Shown: positions 51,221-59,657 of the stretch, piece by piece | Numbering within the stretch: position 1 is the stretch's first letter | Layout: every line of letters begins with the position of its first letter | Assembly: GCA_910584915.1 (NCBI GenBank) | Contig: CAJUDM010000007.1 | Span: 1 to 64,000 of the forward strand | Direction: 5' to 3' | From: an uncultured Lachnospiraceae bacterium | GTDB taxonomy: Bacteria > Bacillota > Clostridia > Lachnospirales > Lachnospiraceae | DNA length: 64,000 nucleotides | Made by a program: the position numbers and the translations under genes | Notes under the pieces: model-generated | The model's input: only the letters and a program-made list of their open reading frames with translations | Told to the model about the DNA's origin: nothing | Database searches by the model: none

Positions 51221-52999
51221 TCACGGAATCCTGTACCGTTTTCCCGGTACCTCCCACGCCCTGACTTCCCTGACCGACCGTTTTGCTTTACTTTCTATTA
51301 AATATATATTCCTGTGACTTCCTGTATTGTCCAGCAGAAAACCCGCCACGGCATAATCATGCAGTCCGGCCTGATACAAAATATTTATCACATTTTCTTC
51401 GCCCCATCTGTCCACCCACAACATGATCATTTGACTCGAATCATCATATCCGGCAGATATTGCTTCTTTCACCGTCTGCTCCACCTTCTCATCTTCCATC
51501 CAAAATGCCAGGAAGAACAGCCGGTGAAAATCGGACACCTCTTTATGATAACTTTCCATTATCCCGTCATTGTCAAGATCGCTGATAAAAACATTTTTCT
51601 CTTTCTTTTCGCCGGGATTCGCCTCCTGTTCCGCATCCCCTGCATACTCAATATACTTTCCCGACTGCTCATAGATTAAAGGCGCCTTCTCCAGTTCCTT
51701 TTGTGCCATATCGCGATATTCATCCTGACAAAATACAACAGAAGTATTCCGCTTTTCAGCCTCCAGGTTGAGCGTGACCGTTTCCACCAGTTTCCCGTCA
51801 CGATACCCCTCCAGGATCAGTCCGCTCATCGGATACAATCCATTGTTCAGCTTATAATGGCACGCATAATTCTTTCCTTCCCAACAGATCACATAAAACT
51901 CTTTTCTGACATGCTCTTCGATGCCGACTCCTGTCCTCCTATATCCACCGGTTTCATCTCCCTGAAACAGCACATACTCCCCAAATCCGCCCGTTCCTCC
52001 AAAATCCACCTCCGCAAAAATGTCCTCGACACCATCATTGTCAAGATCCGTCTTTACCATCTTCACATATCCGCTTCTGACGTCCTCCACAGCCTGCGCA
52101 ATATCGGCACTTTTCACCGCCTCCGCCTCTTCCTCATCGGAAAGCTCCCTGCCGCTCTCCAGCGATGCAAGCAGTTTAAACTCCGCTCCCGCAGCATACG
52201 CCTCCGACAGCGTTTCCACCAGGCTCCCCGGTATCACTTCCTCCTCCCCGGGCGCATCATGGCACATGTAGTAAAGCTCTTTCGGCGCATACCCCTGGTA
52301 AAACTGTGCATATAATTCCCGCACCTCCGGATTCTTCTCCCAACCCTCTTTCTCAAAAGTTCCGCAGGCCGGGCATGCCCCACTTTTGGGATCTGTCAGA
52401 ACAATCCTGATCTCCTCTTCTCCGAGCTGACAGGAAATGCTGCGGACTTCCCGCAACGTAACCCCTTCCCACTGATACAGCCTCTCCCGCATCTCCTGTA
52501 TTTTATACTCATCATTCCTGATATCGTTGTATCCCCAAAATGTTTTGGTATCATCCAGTTTTTTCTCGATATCATACCCTTCCACTATATCCTCAGGTAT
52601 AACTGCCTCCACAAACTGTGCGCCTGCCTCATCCCACAAAAAATGCCTTCTCTCCTTTTTCTCATCGTTATATATTGAAACGTCTAAATAACCGTCAAAA
52701 TTAATATCCCTTTTCGCATAGACACACCCCTTCTCACTGAGCTCTGCCAGAGCTTCCGCCCACGTAACCTCAGCCGATTTTTCCTCCTTCTCTTCCTCCA
52801 CCGACGCACAGGCGGCTCCTCCTTTTGCCGGATCATCTTCTGCGCCTCTCTCATCCTTCGCATGTATATCCAAACTTTGTCCCACAGTGTGGGAAGCGGC
52901 ATGATACTCACCGGCGTAACCGATCTCCACCGCCAGGACTAACACCACTATCCAACATTGTATGCCCGCCGCTTTTGTAACCCTCATTCCGAAAATCAC
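51221..52999 (-). CDS. Exported protein with calcium-loop-like repeats, unknown function
   Basis: 592 residues with an N-terminal signal-like helix (IQCWIVVLVLAVEIGYA) and no clear lipobox. Three loops, DINFDGYLDVSIYND, DLDNDGVEDIFAEVDFG and DLDNDGIMESYHKEV, resemble calcium-binding FG-GAP/dockerin-type DxDxDG motifs. A CPACG pair sits near 220. The start is a GTG overlapping the stop of the upstream fusion gene (GTGA) behind a GGGAG site; an ATG at 52987 is possible. I do not recognise the family; surface location is inferred from the signal. Confidence 0.7.
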   Translation of the reverse strand: MIFGMRVTKAAGIQCWIVVLVLAVEIGYAGEYHAASHTVGQSLDIHAKDERGAEDDPAKGGAACASVEEEKEEKSAEVTWAEALAELSEKGCVYAKRDINFDGYLDVSIYNDEKKERRHFLWDEAGAQFVEAVIPEDIVEGYDIEKKLDDTKTFWGYNDIRNDEYKIQEMRERLYQWEGVTLREVRSISCQLGEEEIRIVLTDPKSGACPACGTFEKEGWEKNPEVRELYAQFYQGYAPKELYYMCHDAPGEEEVIPGSLVETLSEAYAAGAEFKLLASLESGRELSDEEEAEAVKSADIAQAVEDVRSGYVKMVKTDLDNDGVEDIFAEVDFGGTGGFGEYVLFQGDETGGYRRTGVGIEEHVRKEFYVICWEGKNYACHYKLNNGLYPMSGLILEGYRDGKLVETVTLNLEAEKRNTSVVFCQDEYRDMAQKELEKAPLIYEQSGKYIEYAGDAEQEANPGEKKEKNVFISDLDNDGIMESYHKEVSDFHRLFFLAFWMEDEKVEQTVKEAISAGYDDSSQMIMLWVDRWGEENVINILYQAGLHDYAVAGFLLDNTGSHRNIYLIESKAKRSVREVRAWEVPGKRYRIP

Positions 53000-54387
53000 C
53001 GCATCTTCTCCCTCTCCACGATCTGCCCGAACTCCTCAATATAGTAATCCGAAAGCCGTCTCTTCTCCCGGTCCGAATCCAGAGAGTAGGCATCCTGCAC
53101 CGCGCAGACCTTCATCCCCGCATTCTTTCCCGCCATGATCCCCGCGGTCAGATCCTCAAACACAAGGCACTTCGCAGGCTCCACCTGCAGCTCCTTCGCC
53201 ACCGCCAGATAAATATCCGGCGCAGGCTTTCCCTTCTGCACCTCCGAGCCCGTCCTGATACAACTGATATACTCCGTCAGCCCGTGTATCCGCTCAACCG
53301 TCTCAAGCAGCTCCCTTGAATTGCTGGTGGCGATCCCCATCTTAATGCCCCTGCTCTTGCAGAGCTGCATAAATTCCCGCACGCCGGCTTTCAGCGGTAC
53401 TTCCTTCTCATACTTCTCCCACGCCATCTCGTTCCAGTCCGCCATGATCTTCTCCACCGGATCTGCGATCTGAAAGCGTTTTTTAAAATAAACCGCCGTC
53501 TCATAAAAGCTCCAGCCCTCGATCTCCGCCTGCAAGGTGTCGGGCAGGGGAATCCCGAATCTCTCCAGATATTCCTTGTCGATCCGCTTCCACATCCACA
53601 TGGAATCCGCTATCGTCCCGTCCACATCGAAGATCACCGCCTCGATATGTTCCAGAGACGGACACTTATCCCTGAGGCTCTCCGCCTCCCCATCTGTCAA
53701 AAACCGGTAATCCCCCGGCTCCATATCCCCGTCCAGATACAACGTCCCCATCCGCAGCCGCTTTAAGTGCATCACCTTATTTCCCACAGCCGCAAGCATC
53801 CGCTTCACCTGATGGTAACGCCCCTCCATAATGGACAGATGGATCTTTCCATCTGCCTGTGTATTCACCCTCGCCGGCATGGTCATCTTCTCATCCCCGA
53901 TATCCACGCCGCATTCCAGCGTCAGGATCTCTTCCGCGTGAAGCGGCATCTCCGGCGTCACCTCGTAGGTTTTCACCACATGCTTTTTCGGGGAGAGCAG
54001 CTCGTGCGCCAGCGCTCCGTCGTTTGTGATAAGAAGAAGCCCTTCCGTATCCCTGTCCAGCCTGCCCACCGGAAATAACCCTTTCGGAAAAGGGCGCTCC
54101 TCCCGCCTCTCCCATTCCCTTCTCAGAAAATCCAGCACCGTCTCCTCTCTCTTATCTTCCGTGGCTGAGACGATCCCCTGGGGCTTGTAAAACATAATAT
54201 AGGTGTACTCTTCATAGACAATCGTTTGACCATTACAGTCAACAGTCGTCGTGCTCTCATCCACCTTCTCCTCCGGCCTTTTACAGATTTCCCCGTTCAC
54301 TCTCACCTGTCCCTTTTTGATCATCTCTTTTACACTGCTCCGCGTCCCGATCCCCGCATCGCAGAGATATTTATCCAACCGTATCAT
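52996..54387 (-). CDS. Fusion of RsuA/RluB-type pseudouridine synthase and a HAD phosphatase
   Basis: 463 residues. Residues 1 to about 238 hold an S4 domain (RLDKYLCDAGIGTRSSVKEM) and the synthase core with PVGRLDRDTEGLLLITNDG (catalytic Asp) and MEGRYHQVKRMLAAVGN. From about 248 a HAD hydrolase of the beta-phosphoglucomutase subfamily begins, with VIFDVDGTIADS, the Ser/Thr motif GIATSNSREL, GKPAPDIYL and VFEDLTAGIMAGKNAG. All key residues of both enzymes are present. The synthase should modify 16S or 23S rRNA; the phosphatase substrate is unknown. GGAGAACGG precedes the ATG. Confidence 0.9.
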   Translation of the reverse strand: MIRLDKYLCDAGIGTRSSVKEMIKKGQVRVNGEICKRPEEKVDESTTTVDCNGQTIVYEEYTYIMFYKPQGIVSATEDKREETVLDFLRREWERREERPFPKGLFPVGRLDRDTEGLLLITNDGALAHELLSPKKHVVKTYEVTPEMPLHAEEILTLECGVDIGDEKMTMPARVNTQADGKIHLSIMEGRYHQVKRMLAAVGNKVMHLKRLRMGTLYLDGDMEPGDYRFLTDGEAESLRDKCPSLEHIEAVIFDVDGTIADSMWMWKRIDKEYLERFGIPLPDTLQAEIEGWSFYETAVYFKKRFQIADPVEKIMADWNEMAWEKYEKEVPLKAGVREFMQLCKSRGIKMGIATSNSRELLETVERIHGLTEYISCIRTGSEVQKGKPAPDIYLAVAKELQVEPAKCLVFEDLTAGIMAGKNAGMKVCAVQDAYSLDSDREKRRLSDYYIEEFGQIVEREKMR

Positions 54388-54557
54388 CCGTTCTCCATTC
54401 TACCTTATAGTATCCGGTTCTTTTTTAACTTCACACTCTCAAAAACAGTATGACACAATATAGTCAGTTTCTCTCTCAGGAAACCCAAAAACCGTACTTC
54501 TAACTCACCCGTTCCCACATATACTGAACTAACAATAAAATCCACCTGTTAAAAACG

Positions 54558-55739
54558 ATGCCTGAAAAATCCGCTCTCTCCCAAAACTCCCCGCTTTTTT
54601 ACGCCATACAGCTTCTTTTCCTGTCCCTGCTTGCAGTCTCCATCCTCCACTCCCCCACGGACGCCTGCGGTCTTGCCGCGCTGGCTCTCAAGCTGTGGTT
54701 TGAAAAAATGATTCCCTCCCTCTTTCCGTTCATGGTTCTCTCAGGGCTGATCGTCAGGCTGGATCTCGGCAAAACCATATCCCTTCCGGTCTATCCCATC
54801 CTCGGACGGCTCTACCGCATCAGCAGGACCATGTGTACAACGCTCCTTCTCGGTTTTCTCTTCGGCTTTCCCTTAGGCGCCAAAACCGTTGCCGAACAGT
54901 ACAGCCTGAAACAACTGACAAAACCACAGGCACAGTATCTTCTCTCCTTCTGCAACAATATCGGTCCGGTCTACCTGCTCAGCTTCGCCCTGCCGCTTCT
55001 CGGTTTATCCGGCGACAGCGAAAACCACCTGCTCCGACTGGCTCTGACGGCAGGCTTTTTCGGCATCCCCTTGCTCTACGGCATGATCCTGCGCTACACG
55101 GTGTATCGCAGCGTCTCTTTTTCCGCGGAATGCCTTCCCGTACATGTTCCCGATAAGGCGCCCGCTTCCCTCAGCGCCGCATCCACCCCGGAAATCAAAA
55201 CTTCCGTCCCGCAGCCATCTGCGCTTTACAGAAAGCCCCGGAAAATGTCCGCGCCCCTCGACATTGCATCCGTCAGGTCTCAGCGCCCCTCCTTCATCTT
55301 TGCCCTGGACCTCTCTGTCACTTCCGCCTGCTCCGCCATCACAAGGCTCGGCGGCTACATGGTCTTTTTCATGGTCTGCAACCTGATCCCACGGCAGATA
55401 TCACACCTGCTGGAAACACTCTTCCCGCAGATATCTCCTGGCAGTCTTGCCGCTCTCACAGCCCCTGTGCTGGAGATAACCAGTGGGCTCTCCCTGGCAA
55501 AAGACATCCTCTCTCCCGCCCTGTCTATGACCATGCTCACCTTCGGCGGGCTTTCCTGCTTTGCCCAGACCTACACCTGCATCCGGGAGACTGATCTGTC
55601 TTTCGGAAACTACTGCCTCCACAAGCTGTTCCAGAGCGCTATCGCCTTCTGTTTCTATACCCTGATTCTCTCTGCAGTCTTTTCTTTTCCATCTGTCTCT
55701 GTATTTTCTGCTTTTTCCGCCATCTCCCTCTTGCGATGA
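54558..55739 (+). CDS. ylbJ: Sporulation integral membrane protein YlbJ
   Basis: 393 residues and about eight TM helices, the only plus-strand gene accepted. LWFEKMIPSLFPFMVLSGLI, LLLGFLFGFPLGAKTVAEQY, YLLSFCNNIGPVYLLSFALP and the C-terminal ISGLSLAKD-like region fit the nucleoside-recognition/YlbJ family, needed for spore cortex formation in Bacillus under sigma-E. A non-hydrophobic loop (about 195-245) divides the protein. There is no obvious ribosome binding site before the ATG, so the start is uncertain. The 3' end overlaps the amidase gene on the other strand by 101 bases. Confidence 0.85.
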   Translation: MPEKSALSQNSPLFYAIQLLFLSLLAVSILHSPTDACGLAALALKLWFEKMIPSLFPFMVLSGLIVRLDLGKTISLPVYPILGRLYRISRTMCTTLLLGFLFGFPLGAKTVAEQYSLKQLTKPQAQYLLSFCNNIGPVYLLSFALPLLGLSGDSENHLLRLALTAGFFGIPLLYGMILRYTVYRSVSFSAECLPVHVPDKAPASLSAASTPEIKTSVPQPSALYRKPRKMSAPLDIASVRSQRPSFIFALDLSVTSACSAITRLGGYMVFFMVCNLIPRQISHLLETLFPQISPGSLAALTAPVLEITSGLSLAKDILSPALSMTMLTFGGLSCFAQTYTCIRETDLSFGNYCLHKLFQSAIAFCFYTLILSAVFSFPSVSVFSAFSAISLLR

Positions 55740-57090
55740 GCAGAAAAACCAGAAGAGAGACCAAAAACCCCAGTACCATCAGCCAGAGGAACTCCGAGAC
55801 ATCGGAACTGCTGACCAGCACTTTGTCTTTCTCCTTCTCCGCATCCCTCTTCTCATACCAGCCCATGTCGATCTGGTGGGCATCGCCAGAAGCCTCCACG
55901 GACGCTCCGTCCCCCGCACCATCTTCCGGCACCTGCGCCTCTCCGCCTCCCGGCGTACCCATGGCCTCCTGCCCGGAAACGCTGACGCCCGGTGTGATCC
56001 CGTTTTTCCCTGTATCCGCGCTCCCCCCCAGGGCGGGGATCGTCACGACCTCCGTCTCCGCATCCAGGTCATAGCCGTTGTAGACCCGGCATTTCAGCGC
56101 GATATCCTGATCTGTGGGCACCTTTATCGTAAATTCCAGCTCGTGGCCGGAGGCTTCCCACTTTTGCAGTCCGCTGTAATGTAAGCCGCCGTCGATACTG
56201 TAATCATAGTACAAAAGCCCGCTGTCCTCATCCCTTCCGGTGAGAAGAAGGTTCACTTCCCCGGTCTCCTCCTTCACTCTCAGACAGGTCAGCGACACAT
56301 CCGCCGGCTCCGTGTCATCCGGCTTCACCACCCGCTCCGGCACTTCCACCTTCGGCTTCTGAAACTGCCGGTAATCTGCCCCCGTGGTCGGCGAATACAG
56401 CCCATAATACTTTGCCACCGCCGTAGCATCCAGCACCCCAAGCCTTTTCATCGCCTCCGTCGTCTCAAAACGCCCCGCATCCTCCCTGTGATCCAGATGG
56501 CAGTGCTCGATAATGCAGGCGGGAATATTGTAGTCCACACAATGCTGGATCACACCGTAATAGTCCGTCCCGTCCTTATTCAGCCTTGTCTTCACACCCC
56601 GTCTGTACAGGTCCAGTGTATCCATCTCATCCAGGCACAGCTCCCCGAAGCTTTTTCCCTCGGCATAATACCTCCCGAAAGCCGACACCCAGACCTCCGA
56701 ACCGTAGAGCGTATGGTTCTCCGACATATTAAAATGAAGACAAAAGAAAAAGTCCGCATCCACCGATTTGGCATAGTCCGCCCTCTGCTGGAGCGATAAT
56801 TCCACATCCTCCGTCCTTGTCAGGTAGACCTCCACACCCTCATACTTTTTCAGTTCCTCCGCCATGGCGTTTGCCACCACCATAGTCATATACTTCTCCG
56901 TATATTTCCCATACTTTCCGCCCAGATTCTCCCCGCCGTGCCCTGGATCGATCACGATCTTTACCGGCTCCGCACACACAGTTTTTGCCGGCACAGCTAC
57001 ACAGAAAACAATGGGAAGCAGACAAAAAAATATCCCTTTCCTTATACTCTGAAATATACTTTTCAACATCTTACCACACTTATTTTCCAT
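55639..57090 (-). CDS. N-acetylmuramoyl-L-alanine amidase with C-terminal membrane anchor
   Basis: About 483 residues. A signal peptide is followed by an Amidase_3 domain (about 40-230) with KIVIDPGHGGENLGGKYGKY, FFFCLHFNMSENH and ACIIEHCHL, holding the zinc-binding His/Glu/His and catalytic Glu. A beta-rich, Ig-like region comes next, then a Gly/Ser-rich linker and a C-terminal TM helix (FLWLMVLGFLVSLLVFLLIA) with a basic tail, so the enzyme is tethered to the membrane. The ATG at 57090 has an AGGAG site. Such an anchor is unusual for CwlD-type enzymes. Its 3' end overlaps ylbJ tail to tail. Confidence 0.9.
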   Translation of the reverse strand: MENKCGKMLKSIFQSIRKGIFFCLLPIVFCVAVPAKTVCAEPVKIVIDPGHGGENLGGKYGKYTEKYMTMVVANAMAEELKKYEGVEVYLTRTEDVELSLQQRADYAKSVDADFFFCLHFNMSENHTLYGSEVWVSAFGRYYAEGKSFGELCLDEMDTLDLYRRGVKTRLNKDGTDYYGVIQHCVDYNIPACIIEHCHLDHREDAGRFETTEAMKRLGVLDATAVAKYYGLYSPTTGADYRQFQKPKVEVPERVVKPDDTEPADVSLTCLRVKEETGEVNLLLTGRDEDSGLLYYDYSIDGGLHYSGLQKWEASGHELEFTIKVPTDQDIALKCRVYNGYDLDAETEVVTIPALGGSADTGKNGITPGVSVSGQEAMGTPGGGEAQVPEDGAGDGASVEASGDAHQIDMGWYEKRDAEKEKDKVLVSSSDVSEFLWLMVLGFLVSLLVFLLIARGRWRKKQKIQRQMEKKRLQRESGYRNRRR

Positions 57091-57118
57091 ACACGCTCCT
57101 ATATTCACAATGCAATTT

Positions 57119-57301
57119 CATTAAGTTAGCATCTTAACTCAGCCGTGAGGAACATAAAATGCTCAAGGAGCCCGTTAAAAAACGTCGGCACTTAACGAGG
57201 TCCCCCACGAGTTTAGTGTCCGCTACGTTTTTTACCGAGCGAAAGCGTGGTGACGGAGCATTTTATGTTCCTCACGGCGTCCGGCAACCGTTAACTTAAT
57301 G
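57119..57301. repeat. 183-base inverted-repeat element, MITE-like
   Basis: The outer arms CATTAAGTTA (57119-57128) and TAACTTAATG (57292-57301) match perfectly. Inside, a perfect 23-base inverted repeat pairs 57142-57164 with 57256-57278, and a third, 11-of-12 pairing joins 57174-57185 with 57225-57236. The whole piece can fold into one long hairpin and carries no gene. ATTCACAATG occurs on both flanks (57103-57112 and 57308-57317). It occupies much of the 420-base gap upstream of the amidase gene. Confidence 0.65.
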
Positions 57302-57406
57302 ACGTTGATTCACAATGTATTCACAATGACAGGCAGCACCCTTTTCCCGATAAACCGACTCACGAGTGCAATGTCATCCGGCTAAACCTTTCACCACTCT
57401 TCATTT

Positions 57407-57436
57407 AAAAAAGACCGACTTCCTCGGAAACCGGCC
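57407..57436 (-). terminator. Terminator of the coaD/coiled-coil gene group
   Basis: GGCCGGTTTC and GAAGTCGGTC pair (with three G-U pairs) around a four-base loop, followed on the minus strand by TTTTTT. It lies about 80 bases behind the stop of the coiled-coil protein gene. Confidence 0.65.
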
Positions 57437-57513
57437 ATCTTCCACCCTTATCATTCTATAGCGATCCAGTCCTCGCGGAAATGCTGCATCCTCAATAGCT
57501 GCACATTCTTTTT

Positions 57514-58125
57514 CTACATCAGATCCAGATCTTCCTTCGATTCCGCAGTTCCTGCAGTGACAGGACCATTCTCCTCCAGTTCCTCCGGCATCGGCATAAG
57601 CTCCCGCCTGTTGGTGCTGATGATCTCCTGGTACTGCTTCATATGACCGATCAGGTTCTCATAATCGCCGGATGCGGTCTGGATCGAAGAGGCGACGATA
57701 TTTTCCACATGGGATAGCAGATCATCCGTATACTGCATCGCAGACATACGCATCTCATTGGCTTCCAGCACAGCTCTGTCCAGAATCTCCTGCGCCTGTC
57801 TGGTAGCCGCGCTCACCACCTCATCCGCCTGCGCATACGCCTGCTGCATGATCTGATGCTCACTGATGAGTTCCGTCCGCTGCACTGTGGTATCTTTTAT
57901 CAGCTGCTCCGCCTTTGCCCTGGCATCGTTTAAGATCTCTTCCTTATTCTGAATGATACGCTGATACCGCTTGATCTCATCCGGCGTCTTCACCCGAAGT
58001 TCCCGGATCAATTCCTCGATCTCATCCTTGTTCACCAGAATCTTGCTGCTGCTGAATGTCTGATATTTGCAACTGTCAATATACTCTTCAATTTCATCGA
58101 TTAACTGCTCTATTCTGCTGCTCAT
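57514..58125 (-). CDS. Coiled-coil cytoplasmic protein, DivIVA/ATP-synthase-b-like
   Basis: About 203 residues, nearly all helical and charged. SSRIEQLIDEIEEYIDSCKY opens the protein; the centre (about 55-150) reads as a long coiled coil with IIQNKEEILNDARAKAEQLI and ATRQAQEILDRAVLEANEMR. Similar proteins stand beside coaD in many Lachnospiraceae, where a DivIVA-like structural or division role is guessed but unproven. The ATG at 58125 follows CGGAG; a GTG at 58131 is possible. Confidence 0.75.
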   Translation of the reverse strand: MSSRIEQLIDEIEEYIDSCKYQTFSSSKILVNKDEIEELIRELRVKTPDEIKRYQRIIQNKEEILNDARAKAEQLIKDTTVQRTELISEHQIMQQAYAQADEVVSAATRQAQEILDRAVLEANEMRMSAMQYTDDLLSHVENIVASSIQTASGDYENLIGHMKQYQEIISTNRRELMPMPEELEENGPVTAGTAESKEDLDLM

Positions 58126-58246
58126 TCTCACTCCGTTTCCGTACCTGTCTCCATAAGACAGGCAGATCTGCCCGCATATCTGTCTTTCATTTAAACCAAA
58201 ACCAATCTTTTTTCTCCCGGTATCAAAGCCAAAACCCTGATCAAAC

Positions 58247-58729
58247 TCAGTGCCCGTATTTTTCGTACATCATATCCCGCACAAAATCAGGCACACACTT
58301 AGAGATATCCCCCTTGAACATGGCGATCTCCTTCACTGTGGAAGAACTCAGATAAGCATATTCCAGACTGGTTGTCAGAAACATCGTATCCAGATGCCCG
58401 TCGGACAAAATCCTGTTCGTCTGGGCGATCTGCAGTTCATACTCAAAATCCGTGATCGCGCGAAGTCCCCTGATCGATACATGGATATTGTTCTTCCTCG
58501 TATAATCAACCAAAAGCCCGCTGAAGGAATCCACCCTCACATTGGGATATTCCTTTGTCGCCTCTTTCAGCATTTTAACACGTTCCTCCACGGAAAACAA
58601 TGGCGTCTTCATTTTGTTATCCAGAACGCTCACTGTCAGTTCGTCAAAAATCTCCGCCGAACGCCTGATAATATCCAGATGCCCATATGTAACCGGATCA
58701 AAACTGCCGGGATATACCGCTGATTTCAT
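58247..58729 (-). CDS. coaD: Phosphopantetheine adenylyltransferase
   Basis: 160 residues, standard length. SAVYPGSFDPVTYGHLDIIR carries the nucleotide-binding TxGH motif; RGLRAITDFEYELQIAQTNR and the C-terminal YLSSSTVKEIAMFKGDISKC are diagnostic. It makes dephospho-CoA from phosphopantetheine and ATP. GGAGG precedes the start. It follows rsmD by 15 bases, the usual neighbour pair in Firmicutes. Confidence 0.97.
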   Translation of the reverse strand: MKSAVYPGSFDPVTYGHLDIIRRSAEIFDELTVSVLDNKMKTPLFSVEERVKMLKEATKEYPNVRVDSFSGLLVDYTRKNNIHVSIRGLRAITDFEYELQIAQTNRILSDGHLDTMFLTTSLEYAYLSSSTVKEIAMFKGDISKCVPDFVRDMMYEKYGH

Positions 58730-58744
58730 TTGCCGCCTCCTTTA

Positions 58745-59299
58745 TTATAACACGCCTTTTCTCAAAAAAACATGTTTATTTGTTTTATAACATTTTTCTT
58801 TTTCGACATAAAAACCGTAATCTCCCGCAAATCCGAAATCTCTCCTCAGATCCGCCTCAAAGACAAGCAGAGTATCCTCCGTCACATAGCTCCTGTCCCT
58901 CAGAACAGACAACAGCTTCTCATAGTGCCCGCCCTCATAGGGGGGATCGGCAAAGATCACATCCGCCTCCTTCTCATGGATGCCGTAGAGTGCTGTATAC
59001 ACATCCTGTTTCAGAAGCACCGCATCTTCCGTCATCTTCGCAAATTTCACATTGTCCGAGACACAGGCGAAAGCCTCTCTCCCGTTCTCCGCAAAATATG
59101 CCTTTTTCGCTCCTCTGCTGAGCGCCTCGATCCCGATCTGTCCGCTGCCCGCAAACAGATCCACAAACACACATCCGGGCAGATAAGGCATCAGCATATT
59201 AAATAATGTCTCCTTGATCCTGTCCGAGGTTGGCCGCGTCTCAAACCCCGCCGGCGTCTTAAGCGGCAGACTCCTCGCCTTCCCTGCTATGATCCTCAT
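58745..59299 (-). CDS. rsmD: 16S rRNA (guanine(966)-N(2))-methyltransferase
   Basis: About 184 residues. MRIIAGKARSLPLKTPAGFE, TRPTSDRIKETLFNML, VFVDLFAGSGQIGIEALSRG (SAM-binding) and the catalytic DPPYEGG are all present. It methylates G966 of 16S rRNA. The ATG at 59299 follows GAGGAAG and fits the family start; the frame is open to 59359. It is directly upstream of coaD in the same unit. Confidence 0.95.
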   Translation of the reverse strand: MRIIAGKARSLPLKTPAGFETRPTSDRIKETLFNMLMPYLPGCVFVDLFAGSGQIGIEALSRGAKKAYFAENGREAFACVSDNVKFAKMTEDAVLLKQDVYTALYGIHEKEADVIFADPPYEGGHYEKLLSVLRDRSYVTEDTLLVFEADLRRDFGFAGDYGFYVEKEKCYKTNKHVFLRKGVL

Positions 59300-59504
59300 C
59301 TCTTCCTCTTCTCCCTTTCTATGATGCAGCTCAGGTAACCGAAGTTGCATCAAAACCAAATTTTAATAACTATACCGCACAGATCACATAATCTGCCGCA
59401 GTTTGGCAATTCTATAACCGGGTCCGAACCGCTGTATTCCAAGCGGCGATACGGGCAGCTTTGTTGCGAGCCGGTCCATAACCGGATCCGAGCCGCCGCG
59501 AGCC

Positions 59505-59640
59505 GTTTTTTATTTCATAGGAAACTGCGTCCTATGAAACAAAAACGCTCCGCGAGGGTGCGCACTCCGCGCAAAGGAATATGGCTGCTGATGCAGCCGC
59601 GCTCCGGCGCGAGAGTCCGGCGAGCCGGACTCTTTGTTCT
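59505..59640. repeat. Cluster of hairpins upstream of rsmD
   Basis: The 358-base gap between rsmD and the RibD-like gene holds no gene but several perfect hairpins: TTTCATAGGA/TCCTATGAAA (59513-59539, flanked by T and A runs, a possible terminator both ways), GGCTGC/GCAGCC (59583-59598) and AGAGTCCGGC/GCCGGACTCT (59612-59633), with GC-rich CGCTCCGCG and CTCCGGCGCG pieces between. Further left, AACCGGGTCCGAACCGC is nearly repeated 64 bases on. It looks like a mosaic interspersed repeat. Confidence 0.55.
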
Positions 59641-59657
59641 CCACAGGCAGAATCCCA

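Noticed and set aside
57109..57513. tRNA or other classical RNA gene in the gap before the amidase gene
   Set aside because: No cloverleaf or TPsiC-like box is visible; the structure is one long inverted repeat.
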